This document shows positions 27,668-37,800 of a stretch of 64,000 nt of DNA, one piece after another. Under the pieces are notes generated by a model. That model was not told the DNA's origin. It saw only the letters and a list, made by a program, of their open reading frames with translations, and searched no databases. The stretch is from VXRD01 sp965232265 (GTDB taxonomy: Bacteria > Latescibacterota > UBA2968). A program made the position numbers and the translations under genes. The DNA is taken from the NCBI GenBank assembly GCA_965232265.1, contig CBDDPH010000002.1:2790001-2854000 (forward strand), written 5' to 3'. Every line of letters begins with the position of its first letter. The first letter of the stretch is position 1.

Positions 27668-30481
27668 TTATTGCCCCAGTGTCTTTTTTAATTCGAGAAT
27701 CGACTGTTCCAACTGTTGCATCGCCTGACCCGCGGTTGTCCAATCCCACTTTTGAAGCGATTCCCGCACGCGCTGGAATTGCATATCTGCTTGTGAAGCC
27801 AATTCTGCTGCGGTGCGTTCCGTGGGTTGTTCTGATGTTGTAGCAGGTGTTTCTTCGGTACTTGAACTCGAAGTCCCCAGGGTTTTCCCCGCACCCGAGC
27901 CAAACAGGTCGTTGAGTGCCTGTTCAAATGTATCGCGCATGATGACCTGCCCACCAAATGCGACGATTACTTGCTTGAGTTCTGGGATGGCCGTGCTCTG
28001 CTGGAGTTGACGCGGTGGTTGTCCTTGCTGAGGCTGTCCACCGCCTTCGCCTTCAAAGCCCTGTTGTTGGAATTGCTCGGATTCCTGGCGGGCTTGCAGA
28101 TAGATGGGTTCAACGTACAGGAAAGATGATTCGATGGGCACGGCCAAAAGGTTGCCGCGAATGACTTCGGAGCCGCCCTGTCCCCACAGGGTGAGTTGGC
28201 TCGATATATCTGGTTGCTGATCGATGCGGGCCTCGAGTTGCATGGGGCCAAAGATAAGTTTTTCTTTTGGCAATCTATAGACCAGCAAGTCGCCGTAGTT
28301 CTCTCCATCGCATCGCGCGGCAAGCCAGCCGATCATGTTGTCCTTTTGGGCGGGTGTGAAGGGCACGAGCAGCAAAAATTCTTCGCGTTCTTCACCGGGG
28401 AATTTGACGATGATATAATACGGTTCCATCGGCTGTGTGCGGTCGTTTTGACCGTAGATTTCATTTGGAATTTCCCACAGGTCTTCCTGGTTGTAAAATA
28501 ACTGCACGTCTTGCATGTGATAATCGCGGTACATCGTCGCCTGGATGCGGAAGAGGTCAACGGGATACCGCACATGGGCGCGCAAATCAGCGGACATAGT
28601 GTCAATTGATTTGAACAGCGTGGGGAACATCGCGGCATAAGCGGCTATCACGGGTTCTTCTTCTGCCTGATAAAAGGTGACAGAACCGTGATAGGCATCC
28701 ATAACAACCTTGACTGAATTGCGGATGTAGTTGATCTGCGACCGACCCATGCGTTTGGAATAGGGATACATGTTGGTGGTTGTGTACGCATCTAAGATCC
28801 AGTATAGACGGCCTTCGGAGATAACGAGATAGGGGTCGGAGTCAAAGAAGAGAAAGGGCGCGATCTCGCGTGCGCGTTGGGCGATCTGCCGATGGTACAT
28901 GATTTTGCTCTCGGGTAAGATGTAGCTACTCAAGAGCAAATTGGGATCCATCATGCGAATGGTAAATGCCAGGCGGTTGACAAAACTGCCCATGGGCACG
29001 CCGCCATTGCCTTCGTAGGTGGTAAACGCATTGCCATCGCGCTTGGGGTAGTCAAATTCTTCAGCGCTGGTTTTGACGACTACGTTGCCATAGGTGCGTT
29101 CGCCATAGTAGATCTCTGGACGGGAAATTTGTAGCTCTGCCGCGTCGGATACTGGGGGAATATCCTTGATCATAAACGCGGGTAATCCCTCGGGTGTGAC
29201 GTGGGTAACCGGGCTCATGGCAACCCCATATCCGTGTGTGTATTGCAGGGTTTCATTGACCCAGTTGCGTGCCTGAGCAGGCAGGCGATTGGTGTCGAGT
29301 TCGCGTCCCGAGAGCATGACCTGTCGATATACACCGTCAACAGTGTAGCGGTCAACATCAACACTGGGAAAGACATAATAGGGACGAATTTCCTGAACCT
29401 GCTGATAGGTTTGTACCATTGGGCGCTCATCCCAGATGCGGATGTTGCGAATGGTTAAGGGATTGGCGGCAATGTCCGCTGCGGTGAGGTTTTCGGATGC
29501 TTCAAAGGGTTGTTCCACAATCCTGTCGAGGGCATAAGCTTTTCGCGTGGATTCGATATTGTTTTTGATGTAGGGGGTTTCGCGCTGGAGTTCGGTGGGA
29601 TCTACGATGAGTTTTTGCACAATTGCACCCGGGATACTGCCCAGTCCTATGGTTCCACCGAGAAAGACGCCAACACCGATGAGAAGCGGGCGCGCTTCAC
29701 GCGCTTTGATATTTCGCAAGAGCATGATGCCCGTTGCGACAAAGGCAATGATGAGGAGCCAGTATATCCAGCGTTGAACGTTGACATCGACAAATCCAGC
29801 ACCAAAAAAGACATCGCCCGCAGAATAGAGCAGGCCGTAGATTTTGAGGTAATAATTGATAGCCGAAAACAGCAAGAATAGCCCTACAAGGGCAGACAGG
29901 TGTGCGACGGGGCGCGGCATGACCTGAATGCGTTCCTGCAGGCGAATACCGCCCGTGGCCATGTAAATAACCCCTGATGCCAGGGCGGATACGATTACTG
30001 TGCCGATGAGAAAACCAACTGTAAACTGGTAAAAGGGCAAATCAAAGACATAAAACCCAACGTCGCGTGCGAAAATGGGATCGGAAGCACCAAATGATCC
30101 CCCGTACCAGTAACGCAATAGGGTGGGCCATTGTGAGGAGCCGACATTGCCCATAATGAGGACGAGGACAGCGGCGATTAACAGATAACCGGTATTTGAG
30201 CGCAACAGGCTCGCGCCGGGCATTTCACCTTCGTAAAGTGAGGCGTCTGCTTCGAGCGCAGAGCGGGTGAACCGGCCGACATAATAGAGGTTGATACCAA
30301 TGACTACAGCGGCAATTAGGCCGTAAAATATGCCGGATAGGAAACGCGCTTTCAGGGTGGTCCAGAAGACGGCTTGAAAATCGAGACTCGAGAACCACAG
30401 CCAGTCGGTGTAATACGATGATAACCACGCAAACCCGATGACAATGACAAATATGGTTGGGATTAAAAACTTGCGTTGCAT
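27668..30481 (-). CDS. UPF0182 family membrane protein (COG1615)
   Basis: A 937-residue protein. Seven hydrophobic segments occupy roughly residues 1-300, starting with a WLSSYYTDWLWFSSLDFQ block typical of the family. A large extracytoplasmic part follows, containing ENLTAADIAANPLTIRNIRI and TLQYTHGYGVAMSPV, the best conserved stretches of COG1615. The last 100 residues are rich in Q, S, T and E with a helical end. Function is unknown across the family. The gene is monocistronic and faces the MocA-type gene. Confidence 0.92.
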   Translation of the reverse strand: MQRKFLIPTIFVIVIGFAWLSSYYTDWLWFSSLDFQAVFWTTLKARFLSGIFYGLIAAVVIGINLYYVGRFTRSALEADASLYEGEMPGASLLRSNTGYLLIAAVLVLIMGNVGSSQWPTLLRYWYGGSFGASDPIFARDVGFYVFDLPFYQFTVGFLIGTVIVSALASGVIYMATGGIRLQERIQVMPRPVAHLSALVGLFLLFSAINYYLKIYGLLYSAGDVFFGAGFVDVNVQRWIYWLLIIAFVATGIMLLRNIKAREARPLLIGVGVFLGGTIGLGSIPGAIVQKLIVDPTELQRETPYIKNNIESTRKAYALDRIVEQPFEASENLTAADIAANPLTIRNIRIWDERPMVQTYQQVQEIRPYYVFPSVDVDRYTVDGVYRQVMLSGRELDTNRLPAQARNWVNETLQYTHGYGVAMSPVTHVTPEGLPAFMIKDIPPVSDAAELQISRPEIYYGERTYGNVVVKTSAEEFDYPKRDGNAFTTYEGNGGVPMGSFVNRLAFTIRMMDPNLLLSSYILPESKIMYHRQIAQRAREIAPFLFFDSDPYLVISEGRLYWILDAYTTTNMYPYSKRMGRSQINYIRNSVKVVMDAYHGSVTFYQAEEEPVIAAYAAMFPTLFKSIDTMSADLRAHVRYPVDLFRIQATMYRDYHMQDVQLFYNQEDLWEIPNEIYGQNDRTQPMEPYYIIVKFPGEEREEFLLLVPFTPAQKDNMIGWLAARCDGENYGDLLVYRLPKEKLIFGPMQLEARIDQQPDISSQLTLWGQGGSEVIRGNLLAVPIESSFLYVEPIYLQARQESEQFQQQGFEGEGGGQPQQGQPPRQLQQSTAIPELKQVIVAFGGQVIMRDTFEQALNDLFGSGAGKTLGTSSSSTEETPATTSEQPTERTAAELASQADMQFQRVRESLQKWDWTTAGQAMQQLEQSILELKKTLGQ

Positions 30482-30815
30482 AAAATATGCCCTCTGTAAA
30501 AATAGCTGAACTGCTCAGCCAAAAAATGATATAACGCGATAACGGATAATTGCGAGATGGTAAAGAAAAGTAAAAACGAGCGATTTGTCACTTAAAATAA
30601 AAATGCCAATAAAGAGTTAAAAGCCCCTTTCCCATCCTGGACGCCTGCTTAAGGCATGCAGGCGTGACGACGGGAATAGCACCCGTCATTGCGGCATGTT
30701 TAAAGCCGCGTAGGCACAACGCCAGTAATCCAGTGATTTTGATTTTCTTATGTCCCTTTATCGGTATGACTACGTGGTGGTTTTGAAGTCACACATCGCG
30801 TTTTTAATTTTTAAT
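30482..30815. other. Intergenic region upstream of UPF0182, with hairpin repeat
   Basis: A 334-bp region without a gene. It holds the core of the dispersed hairpin repeat at 30641-30665, next to a small ACGGG/CCCGT hairpin (about 30670-30686), then an AT-rich TTTTTAATTTTTAATTC stretch just before the end of the sulfatase gene. Promoter elements for UPF0182 should lie at its left side; none is clear. Confidence 0.5.
30641..30665. repeat. Dispersed hairpin repeat, core copy
   Basis: CGCCTGC / GCAGGCG stem (with a flanking A-T pair) around the 9-nt loop TTAAGGCAT. The loop and architecture match the cores at 23571-23595 and 61921-61946, and the stem carries paired changes that keep it complementary. 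Confidence 0.65.
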
Positions 30816-32267
30816 TCATCGACATTCAATATCTTCGGCATCATCGGGTACGGGGACGCTGTCGGGTAGAGTGGGTTGAATGGCCTGTCCCCAGCGGGTG
30901 ATGAGGCGCATATCGCGGTCGGCATTCGCGCTTTCTCTGAGTACGTATTCGGGATCCCAGTGTTCAAAAATGCGGGATAGGAGGCGGTCGCGGATGGGTT
31001 CGTAATTGGGATCACTGCCCAGATTGTGCAGTTCATCGGGATCGTCTTCGAGGTTGTAGAGGACGGGTGCGGTATCGTCATAGTAGGTGTAACATTTCCA
31101 TGGTCCCGTGCGAATCATACACGAGGGGGTGCGTTCTATCCCCAGGTGTTCACTGAATGTTTCGTTGGGGTGATCCCCTGCTCCTCGCCCTGTAAGCAGG
31201 GGCCAGAGCGAGTGCCCGTGAATGTCTGGCATGGGATCGCCATCTGCTATGTCGAGCAGGGTGGGGCCAATGTCCATCAGATTGCATATCTGGTTGTTTT
31301 CCGCATTTGGCGCGATTGCGCCGGGCAGGCTTGCGATGAGGGGAACGCCGACAGAGCCTTCGTAATAACTGCTTTTCCACCAGCAGCCGTGTTCCCCGGC
31401 CATTTCGCCGTGGTCCGAGCAATAAATGATCAGCGTGTTGCGGTCGAGGCCCGTTTCTCGCAGGGTCTGAAGGATGCGCCCGATTTGTATGTCGAGGTAT
31501 TCGCACATGCCAAAATAAGCGGCGCGGGCAACGCGGATGCGTTCTTCGTCGAGGGGGGGATAGAGGCCGCGAAGCTGTTTGAATTTGCGAATGGCTGCGG
31601 GTTCATTGGGCGTGTGTTGGGGGATATCCACGCGGTCGTAATAATAATCGAAAAGCTCTTTGTGCGCGATGAAGGGACAGTGGGGCAAGAGAAAGCCCGC
31701 CACGGCAGCAAAGGGGCGGTCGCCGGGATTTCGCGCTTTGTCGCGCAGATACGCGCTGGTTTTTTCTGCGACCATTTCGTCAAAGACGTGATACGAGCCA
31801 TATCCCCGTCCGGCGACTTCGACGGCTGTGCGATTTTGTCCGGTGGTCGCCGTTGAAATGCTTTTGAAGAGGGGCGCGCCCTGCCTGTTTGCACCCGGAT
31901 GTGTGGCGCCATATTCGCCGAAGGGACGATTTTCAAAGCCGTGTCGCTGGTCGTGTCCGTTGAAGTGCATCCGCCCAATGAGCGATGTTTCATACCCGGC
32001 GAGTCCCATGGCATGTGCCCAGGTGGGCATGCCCGAATGCAGCAGGTGATTGTTATTCCACACGCGATTGGCCGAAGGCATTCGGCAGGTCATGAAGGAC
32101 ATGCGGCTGGGCACGCACACAGGTGAGGCGCAATACGCGCTGGTGAAGCGCATACCGTTTTCTGCGAGTTGGTCGAGATGGGGCGTGCGTACGAGGGGGT
32201 CTCCGTAAGCACCGATATGATATTTGCTGTGCTGGTCGGAGATCATCAGGAGAATATTGTATTTCAT
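30816..32267 (-). CDS. Sulfatase (type I, formylglycine-dependent), no signal peptide
   Basis: A 483-residue sulfatase. The N-terminal metal motif is MISDQHSKYHIG, and the maturation motif is CVPSR inside ASPVCVPSRMSFMT, where Cys becomes formylglycine. A further metal-binding block is IYCSDHGEMAGEHG. Unlike the sulfatase at 10191-11633 there is no leader, so it should act in the cytoplasm or be exported another way. GAGG precedes the ATG. It sits alone between a repeat-bearing gap and the lptG-like gene; no transporter is adjacent. Substrate unknown. Confidence 0.92.
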   Translation of the reverse strand: MKYNILLMISDQHSKYHIGAYGDPLVRTPHLDQLAENGMRFTSAYCASPVCVPSRMSFMTCRMPSANRVWNNNHLLHSGMPTWAHAMGLAGYETSLIGRMHFNGHDQRHGFENRPFGEYGATHPGANRQGAPLFKSISTATTGQNRTAVEVAGRGYGSYHVFDEMVAEKTSAYLRDKARNPGDRPFAAVAGFLLPHCPFIAHKELFDYYYDRVDIPQHTPNEPAAIRKFKQLRGLYPPLDEERIRVARAAYFGMCEYLDIQIGRILQTLRETGLDRNTLIIYCSDHGEMAGEHGCWWKSSYYEGSVGVPLIASLPGAIAPNAENNQICNLMDIGPTLLDIADGDPMPDIHGHSLWPLLTGRGAGDHPNETFSEHLGIERTPSCMIRTGPWKCYTYYDDTAPVLYNLEDDPDELHNLGSDPNYEPIRDRLLSRIFEHWDPEYVLRESANADRDMRLITRWGQAIQPTLPDSVPVPDDAEDIECR

Positions 32268-32294
32268 GTGGATCCTCGAATGTTAAGGTGTTGG

Positions 32295-33365
32295 CTATTT
32301 TCGCGTTGTGAGAAGCGTAATAATCCCAACTGCGCCAAAGATCGCATTTGCCCCCCACGCGCCCCAGGCAGGAGACAGCACATCGTTCCAACCCATGGCG
32401 CGGCCGAGTTGGATGCACCCGTAAAATGCAAAGCATATCAGCAAGCACATGCCAATTTGAATGGGGCGGCCCGTTCGTCTCATCCGAGAGGCGAGGGGCA
32501 AGCCAAAGAGGGCGATAACGAAGTTCGCAAATGGAAATGCCAAACGCATGTGAAGTGCCACAGATTCTCGAAGCGTCTGGCTGCCGTTGCGCGATTTGCG
32601 ATGAATAAAGTCCCTCAGTTCGGAATACGTCATCTGATCTTCGGGCACGACATCGCGGACGAGGTCTTCAGGCGTCAAGGTTACATCTTTTGCCGCCCAC
32701 ACGCGAAATGCGCGATAAAATTCTTTTCCATCTGAAAATACGCGCCGATCTCCGTTCACAAAATGCCATTCTGAGGCGGTCCAAATCGCTTCTTCGGCGC
32801 GAACGCGCTCTGTGAGTGCCCCGCCTTCATGTTTGTCGAGCACGACCTGCCGTCCTTTCATGGCTTGGCCGTCGTATTCTCTCATTGACAAAACGCGCCT
32901 GCCCGTATCTCGCAGCGCGATCTGCACGCGGATGGACTGGGGACCGATTGCCGATCTGCGCGGTTGCTCGATTTGCGTCCGCGCCCGGTTTGCACGCGGC
33001 ACGACTTGATCGGCCAGTGCAGCGGCCGAGATGCTGATTGCAAGGGCGAGTATTTGCAATGGGATCACGACTTGATAAAGGCTTATGCCGGCGCTTTTCA
33101 TTGCGAGCAATTCCCCGCGCTGAATCAGCCCGCCCATGCAGAATAACCCCGCGAGCAGGACCGCCATTGGAAGTACGAGGACGACGATATAGGGCAAATA
33201 GCAGAGGTAATAAGATAGAATTATTCCCAGGCCGACTTCGCGGTCTATGAACGCGCTGAGGCGATCTACCAGATCAATGACGACAAATACAACGGTAAAA
33301 GCGAGCGTGCTGACGGCAAAGGGTGTTGCAAATTGGACGACGACATACCGGCTCATAATACGCAC
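32295..33365 (-). CDS. LptF/LptG family permease (second of pair)
   Basis: A 356-residue YjgP/YjgQ-type inner-membrane protein. Three segments lie at the N-terminus and three at the C-terminus around a periplasmic beta-jellyroll region. RGELLAMKSAGISLYQV is the conserved cytoplasmic coupling-helix block. With LptB it would extract LPS or another lipid and push it along the Lpt bridge. The GTG at 33365 is preceded by AAGGAG, while the longer frame upstream overlaps the first gene. Follows the other lptF/G gene by 2 bp, so co-translated. Confidence 0.88.
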   Translation of the reverse strand: MRIMSRYVVVQFATPFAVSTLAFTVVFVVIDLVDRLSAFIDREVGLGIILSYYLCYLPYIVVLVLPMAVLLAGLFCMGGLIQRGELLAMKSAGISLYQVVIPLQILALAISISAAALADQVVPRANRARTQIEQPRRSAIGPQSIRVQIALRDTGRRVLSMREYDGQAMKGRQVVLDKHEGGALTERVRAEEAIWTASEWHFVNGDRRVFSDGKEFYRAFRVWAAKDVTLTPEDLVRDVVPEDQMTYSELRDFIHRKSRNGSQTLRESVALHMRLAFPFANFVIALFGLPLASRMRRTGRPIQIGMCLLICFAFYGCIQLGRAMGWNDVLSPAWGAWGANAIFGAVGIITLLTTRK

Positions 33366-33367
33366 GG

Positions 33368-34642
33368 CTATCTCCTTTTTATACCCCACTCGCAGATAAT
33401 CCGAGCAGAAAGAACAAGGCCGACGGAAGCGGTCAATACGTTGGGCATCCACATCGCAAACCAGGGCATGAGCACCCCTCGGTCGGCCAGTTTTTCACCG
33501 CCGATGAGAAAAATCCACCAGACGAGAAAAAAGCCAATGCTGATCGCCGCGCCAATTGTTGCACTGCTGCTGCGCGTCCATATACCGATTGGCGCGCCCA
33601 CCAGTACGAATGCCACACAGGCTGCGGGAATTGAAAATTTTTTGTGTACTTCCACGCGCAATCGGTCTGCGGCTCTCGACTTGTGACTTGCAATCCGCGT
33701 ATCGGCTGCTGTGCGCCCCAATATCGCGCTTAGCGATTGCACGGGTTTTGTATCTGCGGAGTCTATTAACACTTCGCGCACATACGCATCTAAAAGGTTC
33801 GCGCTTTTGACCTGCGCCTGATGTAATTCACTTTCGTATTGTGCGATTTTGTTCTGCATGGTGGCAATGCCCATTTCTCGATCATTGCGATACGCCGATG
33901 ACGACCGCGACAGTTGTTGGCCCGCATCGCCGAGCCGCAATCTGGCTTTGGCATAGGTCGTGAGCGCATAGACTGTGGGATCGTCTGGATCGATGCGGTG
34001 CATTTCCCCATTAAAGAGATAGAGGATGGCTTCGTCTCGCGCTTCGTCAAATGCGACAATGCCCGAATCGGCAATCGCTGTTTCGGGGAATCCATCGTTG
34101 TTAAAGCGATATACCAATACGTCGTAGAGCACATTGCCACTTGCATCGGCGCGATCAAATAAAATTTGGTAATTTTTGAAATCGCCAATCATCACACCGG
34201 CCTTGTCGGCGAGTGCGACAGCGGGGCGTTTGCGGTGAATATCGGTCATCAAAACGCGGGCGCGGTGATTAAATTCGGGCAAAACGCGATCATTAAAAAT
34301 TACCAGCCCAATGCCCAATATCGCGGCGACGAGGAGTACCGGCGCGACAACCTGGTGAATCCCAATGCCCAATGCGCGCATGCCCGCAATTTCGCCCGAG
34401 GCACTCAGGCGACCATAAGCCATGAGGGTGCTGACCAGCACGGCCATAGGTACGGCGAGGGCAATCATCCAGGCCGTGTTTAAAAAAAACAATTCAAAAA
34501 CCACACCGATGGGTACGCCCTTTCCCAGTATGCGGTCGAGCATTTGCAAAACGAGATCGATGACCAGGAGGAAGATGATCACGGAAAAACTGAATAAAAA
34601 TGGCATTATCAGTTCGGATATCACATACCGGCGCAAGCGCAT
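33368..34642 (-). CDS. LptF/LptG family permease (first of pair)
   Basis: A 424-residue YjgP/YjgQ-type permease with the coupling-helix block SGEIAGMRALGIGIHQV. It is about 60 residues longer than the typical family size because of an insertion in the periplasmic region (about 235-300) that includes a short coiled-coil-like stretch. Pairs with the gene at 32295-33365 to make the heteromeric inner-membrane part of the Lpt LPS exporter. The gene is divergent from the SprA homolog, so two outer-envelope functions share one intergenic control region. Confidence 0.88.
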   Translation of the reverse strand: MRLRRYVISELIMPFLFSFSVIIFLLVIDLVLQMLDRILGKGVPIGVVFELFFLNTAWMIALAVPMAVLVSTLMAYGRLSASGEIAGMRALGIGIHQVVAPVLLVAAILGIGLVIFNDRVLPEFNHRARVLMTDIHRKRPAVALADKAGVMIGDFKNYQILFDRADASGNVLYDVLVYRFNNDGFPETAIADSGIVAFDEARDEAILYLFNGEMHRIDPDDPTVYALTTYAKARLRLGDAGQQLSRSSSAYRNDREMGIATMQNKIAQYESELHQAQVKSANLLDAYVREVLIDSADTKPVQSLSAILGRTAADTRIASHKSRAADRLRVEVHKKFSIPAACVAFVLVGAPIGIWTRSSSATIGAAISIGFFLVWWIFLIGGEKLADRGVLMPWFAMWMPNVLTASVGLVLSARIICEWGIKRR

Positions 34643-34760
34643 GAGGAACCTTTTGTAAAAAAATGAGTTTAACGGAGCAATGAAATATACGGCTTTTTAT
34701 CTGTAAAAAAAAGACGCGCTTACCGATGTTTATCCTCCGCTATTTTTATTGGATTTTACC

Positions 34761-34788
34761 TTGACTTTCATGTCGCTTATGCTATTAT
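34761..34788 (+). promoter_or_regulatory. Sigma70-like promoter of the SprA homolog
   Basis: TTGACT (34761-34766), 16-nt spacer, TATTAT (34783-34788). The start site would be near 34795, about 60 nt before the ATG at 34854. The Bacteroidota -7 element (TAnnTTTG) is not matched exactly. Confidence 0.6.
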
Positions 34789-34853
34789 GTACTTTGTTCA
34801 GGGACCTATCACCCACTCCTTAATATAACTTTCCGACCCTTCCCAAAGCGCTT

Positions 34854-37800
34854 ATGAAGTTTATTCACATTCACCTGTGGTCGCGCGGCCTCAGTGTTTT
34901 GTTTTACCTCGCGTTGCTCTGCCCGAGTATTGCCCTTGCCACGCCGGGTTTGCGTCCGCAAATAGGTGTGTCAACGCTTGAAGCCTTTTTGCGCGATACG
35001 CCTGGATCCACCACTTCTTATTTTCCCCAAAGACGCCCTTATGCGACTCCTATGGCGCAACTGATTGAAACGGAAACCGAATATACACTGATGGTGTTCC
35101 GCGATCTGGGAGGTACGCCTTATGGCCTTCCGGTGATTATCAGTCTGAGCGACTTTATGCGCTACAAGTTCCACCATGACTCCCATCGCCTTGCACAGGA
35201 GCGACTGGGAGGTCGCATGGATGATGATGGAGAAGGCGAGGGCATAATTGATGTCAAAATTCCGATCCGCGTTCCGCGGCGTCTGAGTGCGATTACTGGG
35301 GAAGGGAGTGCCAATCTCACCATCCGGGGGCACCGCCGCATTGAATTATCGGGTCTCTCGCAATACACGTTGGGACAGGCGCAAGCGGCTCTCACGCGCA
35401 CATCGCGCTTTCCCACCATCAATTTTGAGCAAGAAGCCCAGCTCACTGTTGAAGGTACTATTGGGGATCGGATTATGGTTTCTTTGGAGCAAAATAGCGA
35501 GCGACAAGGCTTTGATCTGACCGAGGGCCTGCGTCTGCAATATACAGGCGATGAAGACGGTATTATTGAAACCATAGAAGCGGGCAACACGACACTGGCT
35601 TTGCCCGGCACGCGCCTGATTGGATTTAGCGGCGGCAGCAGAGGTGGGCTGTTTGGTATCAAAACGCGGGGGCGAGTTGGCGCCATCAATTTTACGGTTG
35701 TCACGTCTCAAGACAAATCGTCGAGTGACCGCAAAACCTTTACGGGGCAAGGCGAAGAAAAATCCGATGAAATCCACGATTACAGGTACATCGAAAACAC
35801 CTACTTTTTTCTCGACAATGCGTATCGCGAAAATTTCCGCAACGGCTTGTTGCCCGCGCCGGGCGATCGCGTCAATGAGCAAAGCGTGCGCGTATTTATA
35901 AATGACTACAACGCGCAAAATGACCTCGAAGACTCGGCGATTCCCGGCATCGCATACCTCGCGTGGAACAATGGGGCGCCCGATGAAGCGGCGTCGCGTC
36001 GTTCTGACAAGGGCGTTGAAGAGGGCACGTTTCACGAACTCGACCCCATCGAATTTACGGCTCTACCCGAAGGCTATCTCATTCATGAACGCGGTTCGGT
36101 TTCGAGGGGGTACACGCTTGCGGTGGCTTATCAAACCGCGTCGGGTGAAAATTTTGGCGACATACAATTTATTCCCGATCCGGGAAATCCAGATAAAAAA
36201 ATTCAACTCAAGCTCATCAAAGCCAGACAACAGCGTCCCACAGACCCAACCTGGGGACTCGCGTGGCGCAATGTCTATAGCCTGCGCGGGCGCAACATCG
36301 ATCCCGATGGCCTGTTCGTGGGGATATTTCGCCAGGTGCCGGGTGAAATTCCACAGGATAATCAAGAGGGCAGGTCATACCTGGAAATTTTTGGCCTTGA
36401 CCGGCACACCAACGGATCTTCTGAATCTTCGCCTCCTGATCGCCTCATCGATATTGGCACGGGCCAGGACCTCCCCGGTCTGAACCTCGCCAAGGGGCAT
36501 CTCGTCCTTCCCTTCCTCGAGCCTTTTGGCGAGGAGGGTTTGGGGGCGCCCGACCTCGAGGTACGCGTTCCGGGGATCTACAATGAGACCAATGTGTCCA
36601 ACCGCCAGGAAGCCGGGCGGTATGTGATTCGGGTGCGTTCCACGAGCCAATCGACCGAATTTAATCTCGGATTTTTGGGGCTGGTTGAAAACAGCGAAGT
36701 CGTGCGCCTGAACAGCCGAACCTTAAGACGCGATACGGACTACACGATAAATTATCAGACAGGCCGTTTGAAATTTATTGGCGAGGCAGAAGACCTGGTT
36801 GCAGACCCATCGTCTGAATTGGACATATCGTATCAGACCAAAGACCAATTTGGTTTTGGGCAGTCCAAAAGCCTTTTGGGCGTGCGTCTCGAGCGGCCTT
36901 TTGACGATCAGTATTCGCTTATTGGCATGACCTTGCTCTACGGCAGTCAAAGCACTGCCACGCCGCGCGTGCGGGTTGGGCAGGAACCCACGCGCACTAT
37001 TTTGTGGGATGCCAATGCGCGTTTTCGAATGCAACCCAAACTGTTGAGTGATCTCGTCAATTCAATTCCCCTCGTGAACACGCAGGCACCGTCTTCTATA
37101 GACATGGACTTTGAGATCGCGCAGAGTTTGCCAAATCCCAACACCAAAAATGTGGCCTATATCGATGATTTTGAAGGCGCGCTTAACAGTACGGCATTTG
37201 CGATTGGCAAAATAGGGTGGCACCGCGCAAGTGTTCCCGTCCGCAACAGCAGAATGCTCACGCTGCCACAAGGGCGGCTTACCTGGTATAATCCCATTGA
37301 CCGCGATAGGGCATCTCTTTCCCGCATTCAGCCTACCCGAGATGACATAACCGCGGAACAAGATATTGTCGATATTCTCAAACTGAGATACGACCCCGCG
37401 CGCAGCAATGGGTTTCCCATTCGCTCGCAGAATAACGAAAGTGGCATTCCCCAAAACTCATGGGCGGGCATTATGCGCTATGTCAATGGTCTCGATTTGT
37501 CGCGGTCTAAATTTCTCGAACTCTGGATTCGGGGAGACGATGGGCAACTGCACATCGATTTGGGCGACGTATCCGAGCGCGTCCTCTTGCCCCTCGATCA
37601 TCCCATGTACAATGATCCAGATGATCGAGAGCGATTTCCGAGTGGCTTTCGCACAGAAGACAAACCCATTGGCGGCTTGCCCACAGGAGACGATATCGTC
37701 ATTGACGAAGAGGATATTGGCCTGGATGGATTGACCGATGCCCAAGAAGCCGAGGTCTTCCGAAATATATTTCCAGGTGTCACCGTACCCAGCGACCCTT

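Noticed and set aside
31026..31856. 276-residue open frame on the plus strand inside the second sulfatase gene
   Set aside because: Antisense to a gene with a full sulfatase motif set; composition is that of a shadow frame and no family is recognised.
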